Shown: piece after piece, positions 44,007-52,905 of the stretch
Layout of the letters: each line of letters starts with the position of its first letter
How positions within the stretch are numbered: the stretch's first letter is position 1
Assembly (NCBI RefSeq): GCF_014656135.1
Contig: NZ_BNBV01000035.1
Coordinates: 1-55,146, forward strand
Reading direction: 5' to 3'
Length of the DNA stretch: 55,146 nt
Source: Streptomyces thermodiastaticus
GTDB lineage: Bacteria; Actinomycetota; Actinomycetes; Streptomycetales; Streptomycetaceae
The notes under the pieces: model-generated
Seen by the model: only the letters and a program-made list of their open reading frames with translations
Database searches by the model: none
Told to the model about the DNA's origin: nothing
Program-made: the position numbers and the translations under genes

Positions 44007-45092
44007 TCAGGGACGCCAGTGCGGGTCGTAGCCGGTGGTCAGCTCCGGCCCGTTGTGGTGCCACTTGGGTTCCTTGTTGACGGCCATGCTGGTGATGCCG
44101 CGCAGGCGCCGGATGACGGCGCCGTACGGCTTGATGAGCGTGGTCGACACGCTGCCGCCCGTCGGCTCGTCCATGAACGGCATGAAGGCGTCGGGGAAGC
44201 TCGGCATGGTGCAGCCGATGCAGATCCCGCCGACGTTCGGACAGCCGCCGATGCCGGCCATCCAGCCGCGCTTGGGCACGTTGCAGTTGACCACCGGCCC
44301 CCAGCAGCCCACCTTCACCTGGCACTTCGGCGAGTTGTAGTCCTTGGCGAAGTCGGCCTGCTCGTAGTAGGCGGCCCGGTCGCACCCCTCGTGCACCGTC
44401 TTCCCGAACAGCCACTGCGGGCGCAGCATGTGGTCCAGCGGCGGCGGGGGCGCCGATCCCGCGGCGTGGTAGAGCACCCAGGTGAGGGTCTCCATGAAGT
44501 TCTCGGGCTGGATCGGGCAGCCGGGCACGTTGATCACCGGCAGCGCGGCCTGGGAGCGGAAGTCCCAGCCGAGGTAGTCGGCAAGGCCCATGCAGCCGGT
44601 GGGGTTGCCGGCCATCGCGTGGATGCCGCCGTAGGTGGCGCAGGTGCCGGCCGCGACGACCGCCCACGCCTTCGGGGCCAGCTGGTCGATCCACCAGTTG
44701 AGGGTGAGCGGTTCGCCGGTGTCCGGGTCGTTGCCGAAGGAGGTCCAGTAGCCGCCGTCCTCGATGATGTTCTGGTTGGGCACGGAGCCCTCGATGACGA
44801 GGATGAACGGGGCCAGCTCGCCCCGGGCCGCCGCCCGGAAGGGGGCCAGGTAGTCCTCGCCGCCCAGGCTCGGCGAGAGAACCTTGTTGTACAGGTGCAC
44901 CTTGGGCAGTCCGGGGACCAGGCCCTGCACGACGTCCTCGATGGCCGGCTGGCCCGAGGCCGTCATGGACACCGTGTCGCCGTCGCAGCTCATGCCCTCG
45001 GAGATCCAGAGGATGTGGATCTCGTCGAAGCCGGCTCTGTCCTCGGCCGCCGAGGCCTCCTGGTTCGCTTCGACGGTGGTGTCTGTGCTCAT
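44007..45092 (-). CDS. hhyS: [NiFe]-hydrogenase small subunit, high-affinity group 1h type
   Basis: The 361-residue protein begins MSTDTTVEAN and overlaps the hemerythrin stop by four bases. SEGMSCDGDTVS and GTCATYGG supply ligands of the proximal cluster; CPIQPENFMETL, the Cys in HEGCDRAAYY, and the later Cys set (KCQVKVGCWGP, GGCPNVGGICIGC) hold the other clusters. It lacks a Tat signal, as in actinobacterial group 1h (formerly group 5) enzymes that scavenge atmospheric hydrogen. The large subunit hhyL normally follows, but it is absent from this window. Alone it cannot oxidise hydrogen. Confidence 0.92.
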   Translation of the reverse strand: MSTDTTVEANQEASAAEDRAGFDEIHILWISEGMSCDGDTVSMTASGQPAIEDVVQGLVPGLPKVHLYNKVLSPSLGGEDYLAPFRAAARGELAPFILVIEGSVPNQNIIEDGGYWTSFGNDPDTGEPLTLNWWIDQLAPKAWAVVAAGTCATYGGIHAMAGNPTGCMGLADYLGWDFRSQAALPVINVPGCPIQPENFMETLTWVLYHAAGSAPPPPLDHMLRPQWLFGKTVHEGCDRAAYYEQADFAKDYNSPKCQVKVGCWGPVVNCNVPKRGWMAGIGGCPNVGGICIGCTMPSFPDAFMPFMDEPTGGSVSTTLIKPYGAVIRRLRGITSMAVNKEPKWHHNGPELTTGYDPHWRP

Positions 45093-45634
45093 GTGCTCGG
45101 CCTCCCCTGGAGACGATCGCGGAGTCGGTCGTAGGCGGCGGCCACCGGCCCGAGCAGGGTCAGCCCGGGGGGACGGTCCGGGGCTCCCGGGTGCGGCCGG
45201 GTCGGTGCCGACTGCTTCGCCTGTTTCAGCAGCCGCCCGAGCCGCTCCAGGTCCTCCTGGGGGACGTGGTCGCGCACCTCGGGTGCCAGCTCTTCCTCGT
45301 CCGTGCGGATGTGCTGCTCGACGGCGCCGTGGAGCCGGCGGACGAGGTCGGCCTCGCGTGCCGCGCCGGCGGGCAGCTTGTCCAGGTCGTGCAGCAGCTT
45401 CTTGACGGCCGTGTGCCCGGCGAGATGCTCGTCGGCCCGCCGGGCGCCCTCCGGAAGGGCCTTGCGGACCATCGGATAGAACATCATCTCCTCGAGCGCG
45501 GCGTGCCGGGACAACTCGCGGATCATCAGCTCGATCACGCCACGACGCTGTGTGTCGCTGGCCGCGGCGTGGTAGTCGCGGAACAGTTGCTCCACCATCC
45601 GGTGGTCGTGCTGCAACAACTCGATGGCGTCCAT
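45089..45634 (-). CDS. Hemerythrin HHE-domain protein
   Basis: The 181-residue protein begins MDAIELLQHDHRMVEQLF after AGGAAAGGTGCG. The HHE di-iron ligands are visible: HDHRMVEQL, HAALEEMMFYP, HTAVKKLL and HIRTDEEEL. A Pro-rich linker and short tail follow from residue 145. Such proteins bind oxygen, NO or iron in the cytoplasm. It is translationally coupled to the hydrogenase small subunit, which suggests oxygen sensing or protection for that enzyme. Confidence 0.93.
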   Translation of the reverse strand: MDAIELLQHDHRMVEQLFRDYHAAASDTQRRGVIELMIRELSRHAALEEMMFYPMVRKALPEGARRADEHLAGHTAVKKLLHDLDKLPAGAAREADLVRRLHGAVEQHIRTDEEELAPEVRDHVPQEDLERLGRLLKQAKQSAPTRPHPGAPDRPPGLTLLGPVAAAYDRLRDRLQGRPST

Positions 45635-46003
45635 CGCACCTTTCCTCGAGGAGGGTGGGTCCGCCCCCGCACCAGGCTGGCACCGCCCGCCGGGGAGCGC
45701 GCGCCGAGCGGGACAGTGGGGTGAACGGCCCGGCGGCGGACGGGACGGAGAGCCGGGCGCAGCCGCCGGCCGCGGCCCGTGCCGTGTTTGCCGCTCCCCC
45801 GCAGTGGCACCCGGTTCGGCGTGCGCCCCGGCCGCTTGCCCGGCGGGTACGGCGGCACCGACGGGAGACGAGGACGAAAGCAGAGGCGATGCGGGACACC
45901 GGGTGACAGCGGGGAACCCGGGACGCGCCCCGGAAAACCGGGGCGCGAGGGGGAAAACCGGCGCAGTGGACACCACACTTCTGACGGAGAGGAGACGGCG
46001 GCG
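45635..46003. promoter_or_regulatory. Divergent region between hemerythrin operon and SPW copy 2
   Basis: No gene seen. A ten-base-pair perfect hairpin with an AAAA loop (45924-45947) ends 56 bases before the SPW start and may sit in its 5' untranslated RNA. Promoters for both directions must be in this gap. Confidence 0.45.
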
Positions 46004-46444
46004 ATGTCGTATTCGCAGCACTCCACCGACATGGGCACCCACCCCGAGATGCGCGAGATGCGCGAGCGTCTGGAACGCGCGGGATCCAGCGGGCAGGGGA
46101 TCGCTCTGGAAGGCCTGATCGCCCTGTCCGGCCTCTACGCCGCGATCTCACCCTGGGTCGTGCACTTCTCCGGCCAGCCGAACATCACGGTGAACAACCT
46201 GATCGTCGGGATCACCATCGGCCTGATCGGACTCGGCATGGCACTGGCACCGCAGCGGATGATGCGCATGGGCTGGCTGCTCGTGCCGCTCGGCATCTGG
46301 CTGATCATCTCGCCGTGGATCGTGACCGCCACGCACTCGGCGCGCGCGGGGATCATCTGGAACAACGTCGTGCTCGGCCTGATCGTGACCGTGCTGGGGC
46401 TCGCCGCCATGGGGCTGACGGTCGCCCGGCGCCCGCGCCACTGA
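46004..46444 (+). CDS. SPW-repeat membrane protein, copy 2
   Basis: The 146-residue protein starts at ATG 46004 after GGAGACGG. Like the copy at 38107, it has a hydrophilic head with HPEMREMRERLER and four helices with AAISPWVVHF and LIISPWIVTA. The two are clearly paralogous over their full length, copy 1 having one extra HPEM unit in the head. Function unknown. Confidence 0.92.
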   Translation: MSYSQHSTDMGTHPEMREMRERLERAGSSGQGIALEGLIALSGLYAAISPWVVHFSGQPNITVNNLIVGITIGLIGLGMALAPQRMMRMGWLLVPLGIWLIISPWIVTATHSARAGIIWNNVVLGLIVTVLGLAAMGLTVARRPRH

Positions 46445-46505
46445 GCCGGCAGGCCGCCGCCGCGAGGGCGGCGTCCCCGGCGCCGGTACGAGCACGGCGC
46501 CGGCC

Positions 46506-46551
46506 GACGGCGGGCCGTCACCGTGGAGCTGCGCGGTGACGGCCCGCCGTC
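46506..46551. terminator. Strong terminator after SPW copy 2
   Basis: A 17-base-pair perfect stem (46506-46522 with 46535-46551) and 12-base loop lie between the SPW gene and the GAPDH gene. Confidence 0.85.
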
Positions 46552-46640
46552 GTGTCCGGGGCGATCTTCGACACAGTCCGGATCGATCGACATCTCGCAT
46601 GCGTATCATATGAGCGCCCCCTAGCTCGAAAGATGGATCC

Positions 46641-48095
46641 GTGACTGTCAACGACGACTCGTTCACCAACTGGAAGCACCGCGAGGAAATCGCGGAGTCG
46701 ATGATCCCGATGATCGGGAAGCTGCACCGGGAGCGGGACGTGACCGTCCTGCTGCACAGCCGCTCCCTGGTGAACAAGTCGGTGGTGAGCATCCTCAAGA
46801 CCCATCGCTTCGCCCGGCAGATCGCGGGTGAGGAGCTGTCGGTCACCGAGACCCTGCCCTTCCTGAAGGCCCTCACCACGCTCGACCTGGGCCCGTCCCA
46901 GATCGACATCGGCATGCTGGCGGCGATGTACAAGACCGACGACCGCGGCCTGTCCGTGGCGGAGTTCACCGCCGAGGCCGTCGCGGGAGCCACCGGCGCC
47001 GACAAGATCGAGGGCCGTCAGGGGCGCGACGTCGTCCTGTACGGTTTCGGCCGCATCGGCCGCCTCCTGGCCCGCCTGCTCATCGAGAAGGCCGGCTCGG
47101 GCAACGGCCTGCGGCTGCGCGCCATCGTCGTCCGCGGCGGCGGCGACCGGGCCGGCGCGGACCTCGTCAAGCGCGCCTCGCTGCTGCGCCGCGACTCCAT
47201 CCACGGCCAGTTCCAGGGCACGATCACCGTCGACGAGGCCGACAGCACGATCGTCGCCAACGGCAACGCGATCAAGGTGATCTACGCCGACGACCCGTCC
47301 CAGGTCGACTACACGGCCTACGGCATCAAGGACGCCATCCTCATCGACAACACCGGCAAGTGGCGGGACCGCGCGGGCCTGTCGCAGCACCTGCGCCCCG
47401 GCATCGACAAGGTGGTGCTGACCGCGCCGGGCAAGGGCGACGTGCCGAACATCGTGCACGGCGTCAACCACGACACGATCAAGCCGGACGAGCGGATCCT
47501 GTCCTGCGCCTCGTGCACCACCAACGCCATCGTCCCGCCGCTGAAGGCGATGGACGACGAGTTCGGCGTCCGGCGAGGCCATGTGGAGACCGTCCACTCG
47601 TTCACCAACGACCAGAACCTGCTGGACAACTACCACAAGTCCGACCGCCGCGGCCGCAGCGCGCCGCTGAACATGGTCATCACCGAGACCGGTGCGGCAT
47701 CCGCGGTGGCCAAGGCGCTGCCCGGCCTGAAGGCGCGGATCACCGGCAGCTCGATCCGCGTGCCCGTGCCGGACGTGTCGATCGCGATCCTCAATCTGCA
47801 GCTGGCGCGGGAGACCACCCGCGAGGAGGTCCTCGACCACCTCCGCCAGGTCTCGCTGACCTCGCCGCTGAAGCGGCAGATCGACTTCATCAGCGCGCCC
47901 GACGCGGTCTCCAGCGACTTCATCGGCTCGCGCCACGCCTCGATCGTGGACGCCGGGGCCACCAAGGTCGACGGCGACAACGCGATCCTCTACCTGTGGT
48001 ACGACAACGAGTTCGGCTACTCCTGCCAGGTCATCCGTGTCGTCCAGTACGTCTCGGGGGTGGAGTACCCGACGTTCCCGGCACCGACGGCCTGA
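46641..48095 (+). CDS. gap: Glyceraldehyde-3-phosphate dehydrogenase, N-terminally extended type
   Basis: The 484-residue protein starts at a GTG. Residues about 1-125 are an extra helical domain (WKHREEIAESMIPMIGKL and onward). The classical GAPDH core follows: YGFGRIGRLLARL (NAD/NADP-binding), SCASCTTNAIVPPLKAM (catalytic Cys), HSFTNDQNLLD and LWYDNEFGYSCQV. It converts glyceraldehyde-3-phosphate to 1,3-bisphosphoglycerate. Ordinary GAPDH has about 335 residues; the long form is a known second class, often a gluconeogenic or secondary isozyme. Here it stands alone, without pgk or tpi. Confidence 0.95.
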   Translation: MTVNDDSFTNWKHREEIAESMIPMIGKLHRERDVTVLLHSRSLVNKSVVSILKTHRFARQIAGEELSVTETLPFLKALTTLDLGPSQIDIGMLAAMYKTDDRGLSVAEFTAEAVAGATGADKIEGRQGRDVVLYGFGRIGRLLARLLIEKAGSGNGLRLRAIVVRGGGDRAGADLVKRASLLRRDSIHGQFQGTITVDEADSTIVANGNAIKVIYADDPSQVDYTAYGIKDAILIDNTGKWRDRAGLSQHLRPGIDKVVLTAPGKGDVPNIVHGVNHDTIKPDERILSCASCTTNAIVPPLKAMDDEFGVRRGHVETVHSFTNDQNLLDNYHKSDRRGRSAPLNMVITETGAASAVAKALPGLKARITGSSIRVPVPDVSIAILNLQLARETTREEVLDHLRQVSLTSPLKRQIDFISAPDAVSSDFIGSRHASIVDAGATKVDGDNAILYLWYDNEFGYSCQVIRVVQYVSGVEYPTFPAPTA

Positions 48096-48108
48096 GGGCG
48101 GCACCGTG

Positions 48109-48143
48109 GACGGCCGGTTCCGCGACAGGCGGAGCCGGCCGTC
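48109..48143 (+). terminator. Terminator after the GAPDH gene
   Basis: Two 15-base arms (48109-48123 and 48129-48143) pair with one G-U, around a five-base loop, 13 bases after the stop codon. Confidence 0.85.
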
Positions 48144-48378
48144 CGGCGTGCTGCCCGGACGCACCACGGGACAGCGCCCGCAGCGGCCCGGGCGGCAGCG
48201 GCCGGTGCCGCCCGGCCACCGGCTGCGTGCACCGCGTCCCGCCGCCTTCCGGCGCCGCGCCGGCCGCCCGGACGCGCCGGCGCCGGATAGCGGCACCGCC
48301 GGACGGGTACCCGCGCTTTGCAGATACAGCGGATACATCGGTCGCCCGCCGTCGACGGGCAGTGTGAGAACTGGGAGC

Positions 48379-51153
48379 ATGATCGGACATTTCCGCCGGT
48401 CCCGGTCCCAGGCGGTGCCACCGCCCGGAGACCGGCGGTCAGCCGGTCCGGCCTCGCGGGCACGGCGGCCCCCCGGGCACCGCCGCCGCATCCCGGGTCC
48501 GGGCACCCTGGCCGCGCAGGTGTTCCTGCTGCAGGTCGTCGTGGTGCTGCTGCTGGTGGCCGCGGCGACCAGCGCTCTGGTGCTGCAGGCCCGGCACGAC
48601 GCCGAGACCAGTGCGCGGCAGCGGTCCCTGGCCACCGCGCAGACGCTCGCGAACGCACCCGGCACGGTGGCGGCCCTGCGCTCGTCCGATCCGGCACCGC
48701 TGCTGCAGGCGGCGACGGTGCGGGCGAAGGCCGGCGCCGACCTCGACTTCGTCGCCGTGCTGGACACCACGGGGACGCGGGTGGCCGACAGCGCGCCGGA
48801 CCGCGTCGGCACCCGGGCCCGGGAGGTCGGCCGGGCCCTGGCGGGCGAGACCTTCACCGACCGCTACCGCGACGAGCCGAGCGAGGCGGTGCGCGCGGTG
48901 GTGCCCGTGACGGACCAGAACCGGCGAGTGGTCGGCGTCGTCCAGGCAGGCATCCGGGTGGGCACCCTCGGGCATCTGCTGGACCGGCAGGTGCCGATGA
49001 TGGTGGGCGGGGCGACGCTCGCCCTGGCGCTGGCGACCGGCGGCACCGCCCTGGTCAGCCGGCGGCTGCGCCGCCAGACCCACGGCCTGGACCCGGCCGA
49101 GATGACCCGGATGTACGAGCACCACGACGCGGTGCTGCACGCGGTCCGCGAGGGCGTGCTGATCGTCGGCGCCGACGGGCGGCTGCTGCTCGCCAACGAC
49201 GAGGCGCGCCGGCTGCTGCACCTGCCGCCGGACGCCGACCGGCGGCACGTCACCGAGCTCGACCTGGGCCCGCAGCTGACCCGGCTGCTGGTGGCCGGCG
49301 AGATCGCCTCCGACCAGGTGTGCCCGGTCAAGGACCGGCTGCTGGCGGTCAACACCCGGCGGACCGCGCCCTACGGCGGCGCGCCGGGCCTGGTGGCCAG
49401 CTTCCGCGACACCACCGAGCTGCAGCGGCTTACCGGCCGGGCCGAGGTGGCCCGGGGCCGGCTGACCCTGCTGTACGAGGCCGGGGTGCGCATCGGCACC
49501 ACGCTGGACGTGCGGCACACCGCCGAGGAGCTCGCCGAGGTGGCGGTGCCCCGGCTGGCGGACGTGGTGACCGTGGAGCTGCTGGAGTCCGTGCTGTCGG
49601 GCGAGGAGCCCACGGGCGCCGTGCACCGGATGCGACGCACGGCCGTGCGCGGAGCCCTGCCGGAGACCCCGCTGCAGCCGGTCGGCGAACCGATCCGGTT
49701 CGTCGTGGCCGACACACCGATGGCGGCGGCGCTGCGGCGCGGCAAGGCCGTCCTGGTGCCCGATCTGCACCGGGCGGAGGACTGGCGGGCGCACGACCGA
49801 GAAGGGGCGCGCCGGGTGCTGGAGTCGGGGATCCACTCGCTGATCACGGTGCCGCTGCGGGCGCGCGGCGTGGTGCTCGGCATGGTCAGCTTCTGGCGGG
49901 GCAGCGGCACGCCGCAGTTCGAGGAGGAGGACGTCGCGGTCGCCGAGGAGCTGGGCGCGCGGGCGGCCGTCGCGATCGACAACGCGCGCCGGTACGCCCG
50001 GGAGCACGAGATGGCGGTGACGCTGCAGCGCAGCCTGCTGCCGCAGGACCTCCCGGAGCAGGACGCGGTTCAGGTGGCCTGGCGGTACCTGCCGGCCCAG
50101 TCGGGGGTGGGCGGGGACTGGTTCGACGTGATCCCGCTGCCCGGGTTCCGGGTGGCGCTGGTCGTGGGCGACGTGGTGGGGCACGGGCTGCACGCCGCGG
50201 TCACCATGGGCCGGCTGCGCACGGCCGTACTGAACTTCTCCTCGCTGGACCTGTTGCCGGAGGAGCTGCTGGGGCATCTCGACGAGATGGTGGGACGCAT
50301 GGACGTCCTCGGCGGCGGGGACGGCGAGGGCTCCCTGGTGACGGGGGCGACCTGCCTGTACGCGATCTACGACCCGGTGAGCGGCCACTGCACCGTGGCG
50401 CGGGCCGGGCACGTGGCACCGGCGGTGGTGGACCCTGAGGGCCGGGTGACCCTCCCCGACCTTCCGCTGTCACCGCCGCTCGGCGTGGGCGGGCAGCCGT
50501 TCGAGGCGGGCGAGCTGATCCTGCCGGAGGGCAGCCGGCTGGTGCTGTTCACCGACGGGCTGGTCGAGGACCGCAGGCGGGACATCGACGAGGGACTGCG
50601 GATGCTCGCCGACGCAGTGGCGGGCTCGGACCGGACGCCCGAGGAGACCTGCCGGGCGCTGATGGAGGCGATGCTGCCGGGCCGGCCCAGCGACGACGTG
50701 GCCCTGCTGGTGGCGCGGACTCGGCTGCTGGCGGCGGACCGTGTCGCGTCGTGGGACGTGCCGTTCGACCCGGCGGCGGTCTCCCGGGTGCGCGCGGAGG
50801 TGAACCGGCGGCTGGAGGAGTGGCAGCTACTGGACTCCCTGTTCGCCGCCGAACTGATCCTCAGCGAGCTGCTGACCAACGCCATCCGCTACGGCGCCCC
50901 GCCGGTGCGGGTGAGGCTGCTGCTGGGCCGCACCCTGGTGTGCGAGGTGTCCGACGGCAGCAACACCTCGCCGCGGCCGCGGCAGGCGACGACCACCGAC
51001 GAAGGCGGGCGCGGCCTGTTCCTGGTGTCGCAGTTCGCCGGACGGTGGGGCACCCGGTACGCGGCCCACGGCAAGGTGATCTGGGCGGAGCTGAACCCGG
51101 GCGGGGTCCCGAAGCCCGATCCGACGGCACTGCTGGACCAGATGGCCTGGTGA
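48379..51153 (+). CDS. Multidomain SpoIIE-family phosphatase with sensor and ATPase domains
   Basis: The 924-residue protein begins MIGHFRRSRSQ. Domains in order: one membrane helix near 48-70, an extracytoplasmic sensor to about 205, a second helix (MMVGGATLALALATGG), a PAS domain (about 245-345), a GAF domain (about 370-550), a PP2C/SpoIIE phosphatase (LQRSLLPQ start, SGVGGDWFDV, VVGDVVGHG, LVLFTDGLVE, DDVALLV) and a C-terminal GHKL ATPase (ELILSELLTNAIRYG, GGRGLFLV). Such fusions control sigma factors by switching anti-sigma partners, here in response to an outside or small-molecule signal. No sigma genes are adjacent. Confidence 0.95.
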   Translation: MIGHFRRSRSQAVPPPGDRRSAGPASRARRPPGHRRRIPGPGTLAAQVFLLQVVVVLLLVAAATSALVLQARHDAETSARQRSLATAQTLANAPGTVAALRSSDPAPLLQAATVRAKAGADLDFVAVLDTTGTRVADSAPDRVGTRAREVGRALAGETFTDRYRDEPSEAVRAVVPVTDQNRRVVGVVQAGIRVGTLGHLLDRQVPMMVGGATLALALATGGTALVSRRLRRQTHGLDPAEMTRMYEHHDAVLHAVREGVLIVGADGRLLLANDEARRLLHLPPDADRRHVTELDLGPQLTRLLVAGEIASDQVCPVKDRLLAVNTRRTAPYGGAPGLVASFRDTTELQRLTGRAEVARGRLTLLYEAGVRIGTTLDVRHTAEELAEVAVPRLADVVTVELLESVLSGEEPTGAVHRMRRTAVRGALPETPLQPVGEPIRFVVADTPMAAALRRGKAVLVPDLHRAEDWRAHDREGARRVLESGIHSLITVPLRARGVVLGMVSFWRGSGTPQFEEEDVAVAEELGARAAVAIDNARRYAREHEMAVTLQRSLLPQDLPEQDAVQVAWRYLPAQSGVGGDWFDVIPLPGFRVALVVGDVVGHGLHAAVTMGRLRTAVLNFSSLDLLPEELLGHLDEMVGRMDVLGGGDGEGSLVTGATCLYAIYDPVSGHCTVARAGHVAPAVVDPEGRVTLPDLPLSPPLGVGGQPFEAGELILPEGSRLVLFTDGLVEDRRRDIDEGLRMLADAVAGSDRTPEETCRALMEAMLPGRPSDDVALLVARTRLLAADRVASWDVPFDPAAVSRVRAEVNRRLEEWQLLDSLFAAELILSELLTNAIRYGAPPVRVRLLLGRTLVCEVSDGSNTSPRPRQATTTDEGGRGLFLVSQFAGRWGTRYAAHGKVIWAELNPGGVPKPDPTALLDQMAW

Positions 51154-51438
51154 GCCGCGTCCCGAGGGCGCCCCGGCCAGGGGCGGACCGGCCGAAGCAC
51201 ATCACTCATCTGACCCTCAGTCACATTACCCAATCGTAACCTCCCGGATACTTACCGGCGGTAACAGGGGCTGGGTACGGTCTCTTCCGTCATGGCCCAC
51301 CGGCACGAGGCAGCCGGTGGACGTTCCTGCCGCCCCGTTTGCCCGTCTGTTCCGTCCTCGTGCCCGGACCGGCCCGAGCGCCGCCCGGAGGCGACGAGGC
51401 TCCGTGACTCCTGTCCCGCCGATCCAGGAGGTCCTGCC
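51154..51438 (+). promoter_or_regulatory. Lipase upstream region with a palindrome
   Basis: TTACCG-G-CGGTAA (51252-51264) is a perfect inverted repeat in an AT-richer stretch about 175 bases before the lipase start. Similar half-sites (ATTACC, CGTAAC) lie just upstream. It may mark the promoter and operator of the lipase. No gene seen. Confidence 0.4.
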
Positions 51439-52773
51439 ATGCCCGTGCGCAGACGTCTGCTCGCCGCAGCGCTCACCGCCCTGTCGTGTCTCGGCGTCCA
51501 GGCGCTCGCGGCCACCGCCGCCGAGGCGTCCACCGCCTCCGCGTCCGTGGTCTCCCGGGGCGTCACCATCCCGGAGTTCTACAATCCGCCCGCCGAACTC
51601 CCCGACGCCGACGGCACCCTGATCCGCAGTGAGCCGCTGCGGCTCGCGCTGTGGCTGCCCTCGCTGCACGGCCCGCTGCCGGGCCGGGCCACCCGGCTGA
51701 TGTACAAGTCGACCGACGCGAACGGCGAGCCCGTCGCGGTCACCGGCGCCTACATCGAGCCGACCGCCCGCTGGACGGGATCCGGGCCGCGTCCCCTGGT
51801 CGTCGTGGCACCGGGCACCATGGGCCAGGGCGACCAGTGCGCGGCCTCCCTGGGCCTGGAGCATCCGGTCACGGTCAACGGGCAGACGGTGTCGGTCGGT
51901 TACGAGGACCTGTCCGTCTACCGGCTGCTGGCCCGGGGCACCGCGGTCGTGGTCACCGACTACGTCGGCCTGGGCGCCACGGACCGGCTGCACACCTACG
52001 TCAACCGCGTCGACGAGGCCCACGCCGTCCTGGACGCGGCCCGCGCCGCCCGGTCCGTGCAGGGTGCCTCGGTCACCGCCGACTCGCCCGTGGGGCTGTT
52101 CGGCTACAGCCAGGGCGGCGGCGCCACCGCGGCGGCCGCCGAACTGCAGCCGCAGTACGCCCCGGACGTCCGCCTCGCCGGCACCTACGCGGGCGCACCG
52201 CCCGCCGACCTCACGAAGGTCACCGAGGGCATCGACGGCACCGAGCTGACGGGCGCGCTGGGCTGGTCGCTCAACGGCTTCCTGCAGAGCGACCCGGAGC
52301 TGCGGCCCATCGCCGAGGCCCACCTCGACGCCGCCGGGAAGGACGCCCTGGCCGACCTGTCGACCATGTGCGTGGGCGACGCGATCCTGCGCTACGGCTA
52401 CGCCAAGAGCAGCACGTGGACGACCGACGGGCAGACCCTCAGCGAGATCATCGACTCCGCCCCGCAGCTGCAGGAGTTCCTGGACACCCAGCGCATCGGC
52501 CGGCTCCGTCCGGCCGGTCCGGTCCGGGTCGCCACCGGCACCCAGGACAACCTCGTGCCGCACGGTCAGGCCCGGCAGCTCGCCGTCGACTGGTGCGCCC
52601 AGGGGGCCGACGTCGTCTACGAACCCGTCGTCCTGCCGGACGTGGTCAGCCCGCTGCTCAACCACTTCGGGCCGCTGCTGACCGACCAGGGCGCGGCCGT
52701 CGACTGGCTCACCGACCGCCTGGCCGGCAAGCCGGCCGCCTCCACCTGCGCGACGCTGCCGTCACAGCCCTGA
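51439..52773 (+). CDS. Secreted lipase (LIP family)
   Basis: The 444-residue protein begins MPVRRRLLAAALTALS seven bases after AGGAGGT. A signal peptide ends near residue 32 (AAEAS). The alpha/beta-hydrolase motif GYSQGGG carries the nucleophile Ser. TQDNLVPHGQA (catalytic Asp) and LLNHFG (His) follow in order. It fits the secretory lipase family (LIP) and likely hydrolyses lipids outside the cell. Monocistronic, with its own terminator. Confidence 0.92.
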   Translation: MPVRRRLLAAALTALSCLGVQALAATAAEASTASASVVSRGVTIPEFYNPPAELPDADGTLIRSEPLRLALWLPSLHGPLPGRATRLMYKSTDANGEPVAVTGAYIEPTARWTGSGPRPLVVVAPGTMGQGDQCAASLGLEHPVTVNGQTVSVGYEDLSVYRLLARGTAVVVTDYVGLGATDRLHTYVNRVDEAHAVLDAARAARSVQGASVTADSPVGLFGYSQGGGATAAAAELQPQYAPDVRLAGTYAGAPPADLTKVTEGIDGTELTGALGWSLNGFLQSDPELRPIAEAHLDAAGKDALADLSTMCVGDAILRYGYAKSSTWTTDGQTLSEIIDSAPQLQEFLDTQRIGRLRPAGPVRVATGTQDNLVPHGQARQLAVDWCAQGADVVYEPVVLPDVVSPLLNHFGPLLTDQGAAVDWLTDRLAGKPAASTCATLPSQP

Positions 52774-52791
52774 CGGCGTCCGTGCACGACG

Positions 52792-52824
52792 AGGGGCCGC
52801 CCTGCCGCGGGCGGGACGGCCCCT
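52792..52824. terminator. Terminator between lipase and phosphoesterase genes
   Basis: AGGGGCCG and CGGCCCCT (52792-52799, 52817-52824) enclose a GC-rich loop. The genes on both sides converge here. Confidence 0.65.
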
Positions 52825-52905
52825 TGTGTCTCCCTTCCTCCCCGGCCTGCGCCGGCCCGGGCCGGACATCCCGTCGTGAGGAGCAAGACCCGTGGCGGTG
52901 AGGAC

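Noticed and set aside
43440..45134. 564-codon plus-strand open frame opposite the hydrogenase subunit
   Set aside because: The minus strand carries conserved hydrogenase cysteines and good ribosome sites. The plus frame has none.
46518..48857. 779-codon minus-strand open frame opposite the GAPDH and phosphatase genes
   Set aside because: It overlaps two certain genes and has the His/Val/Asp/Gly-rich look of an antisense shadow.
51226..52665. 479-codon minus-strand open frame opposite the lipase
   Set aside because: Antisense to a lipase with signal peptide, catalytic motif and ribosome site.
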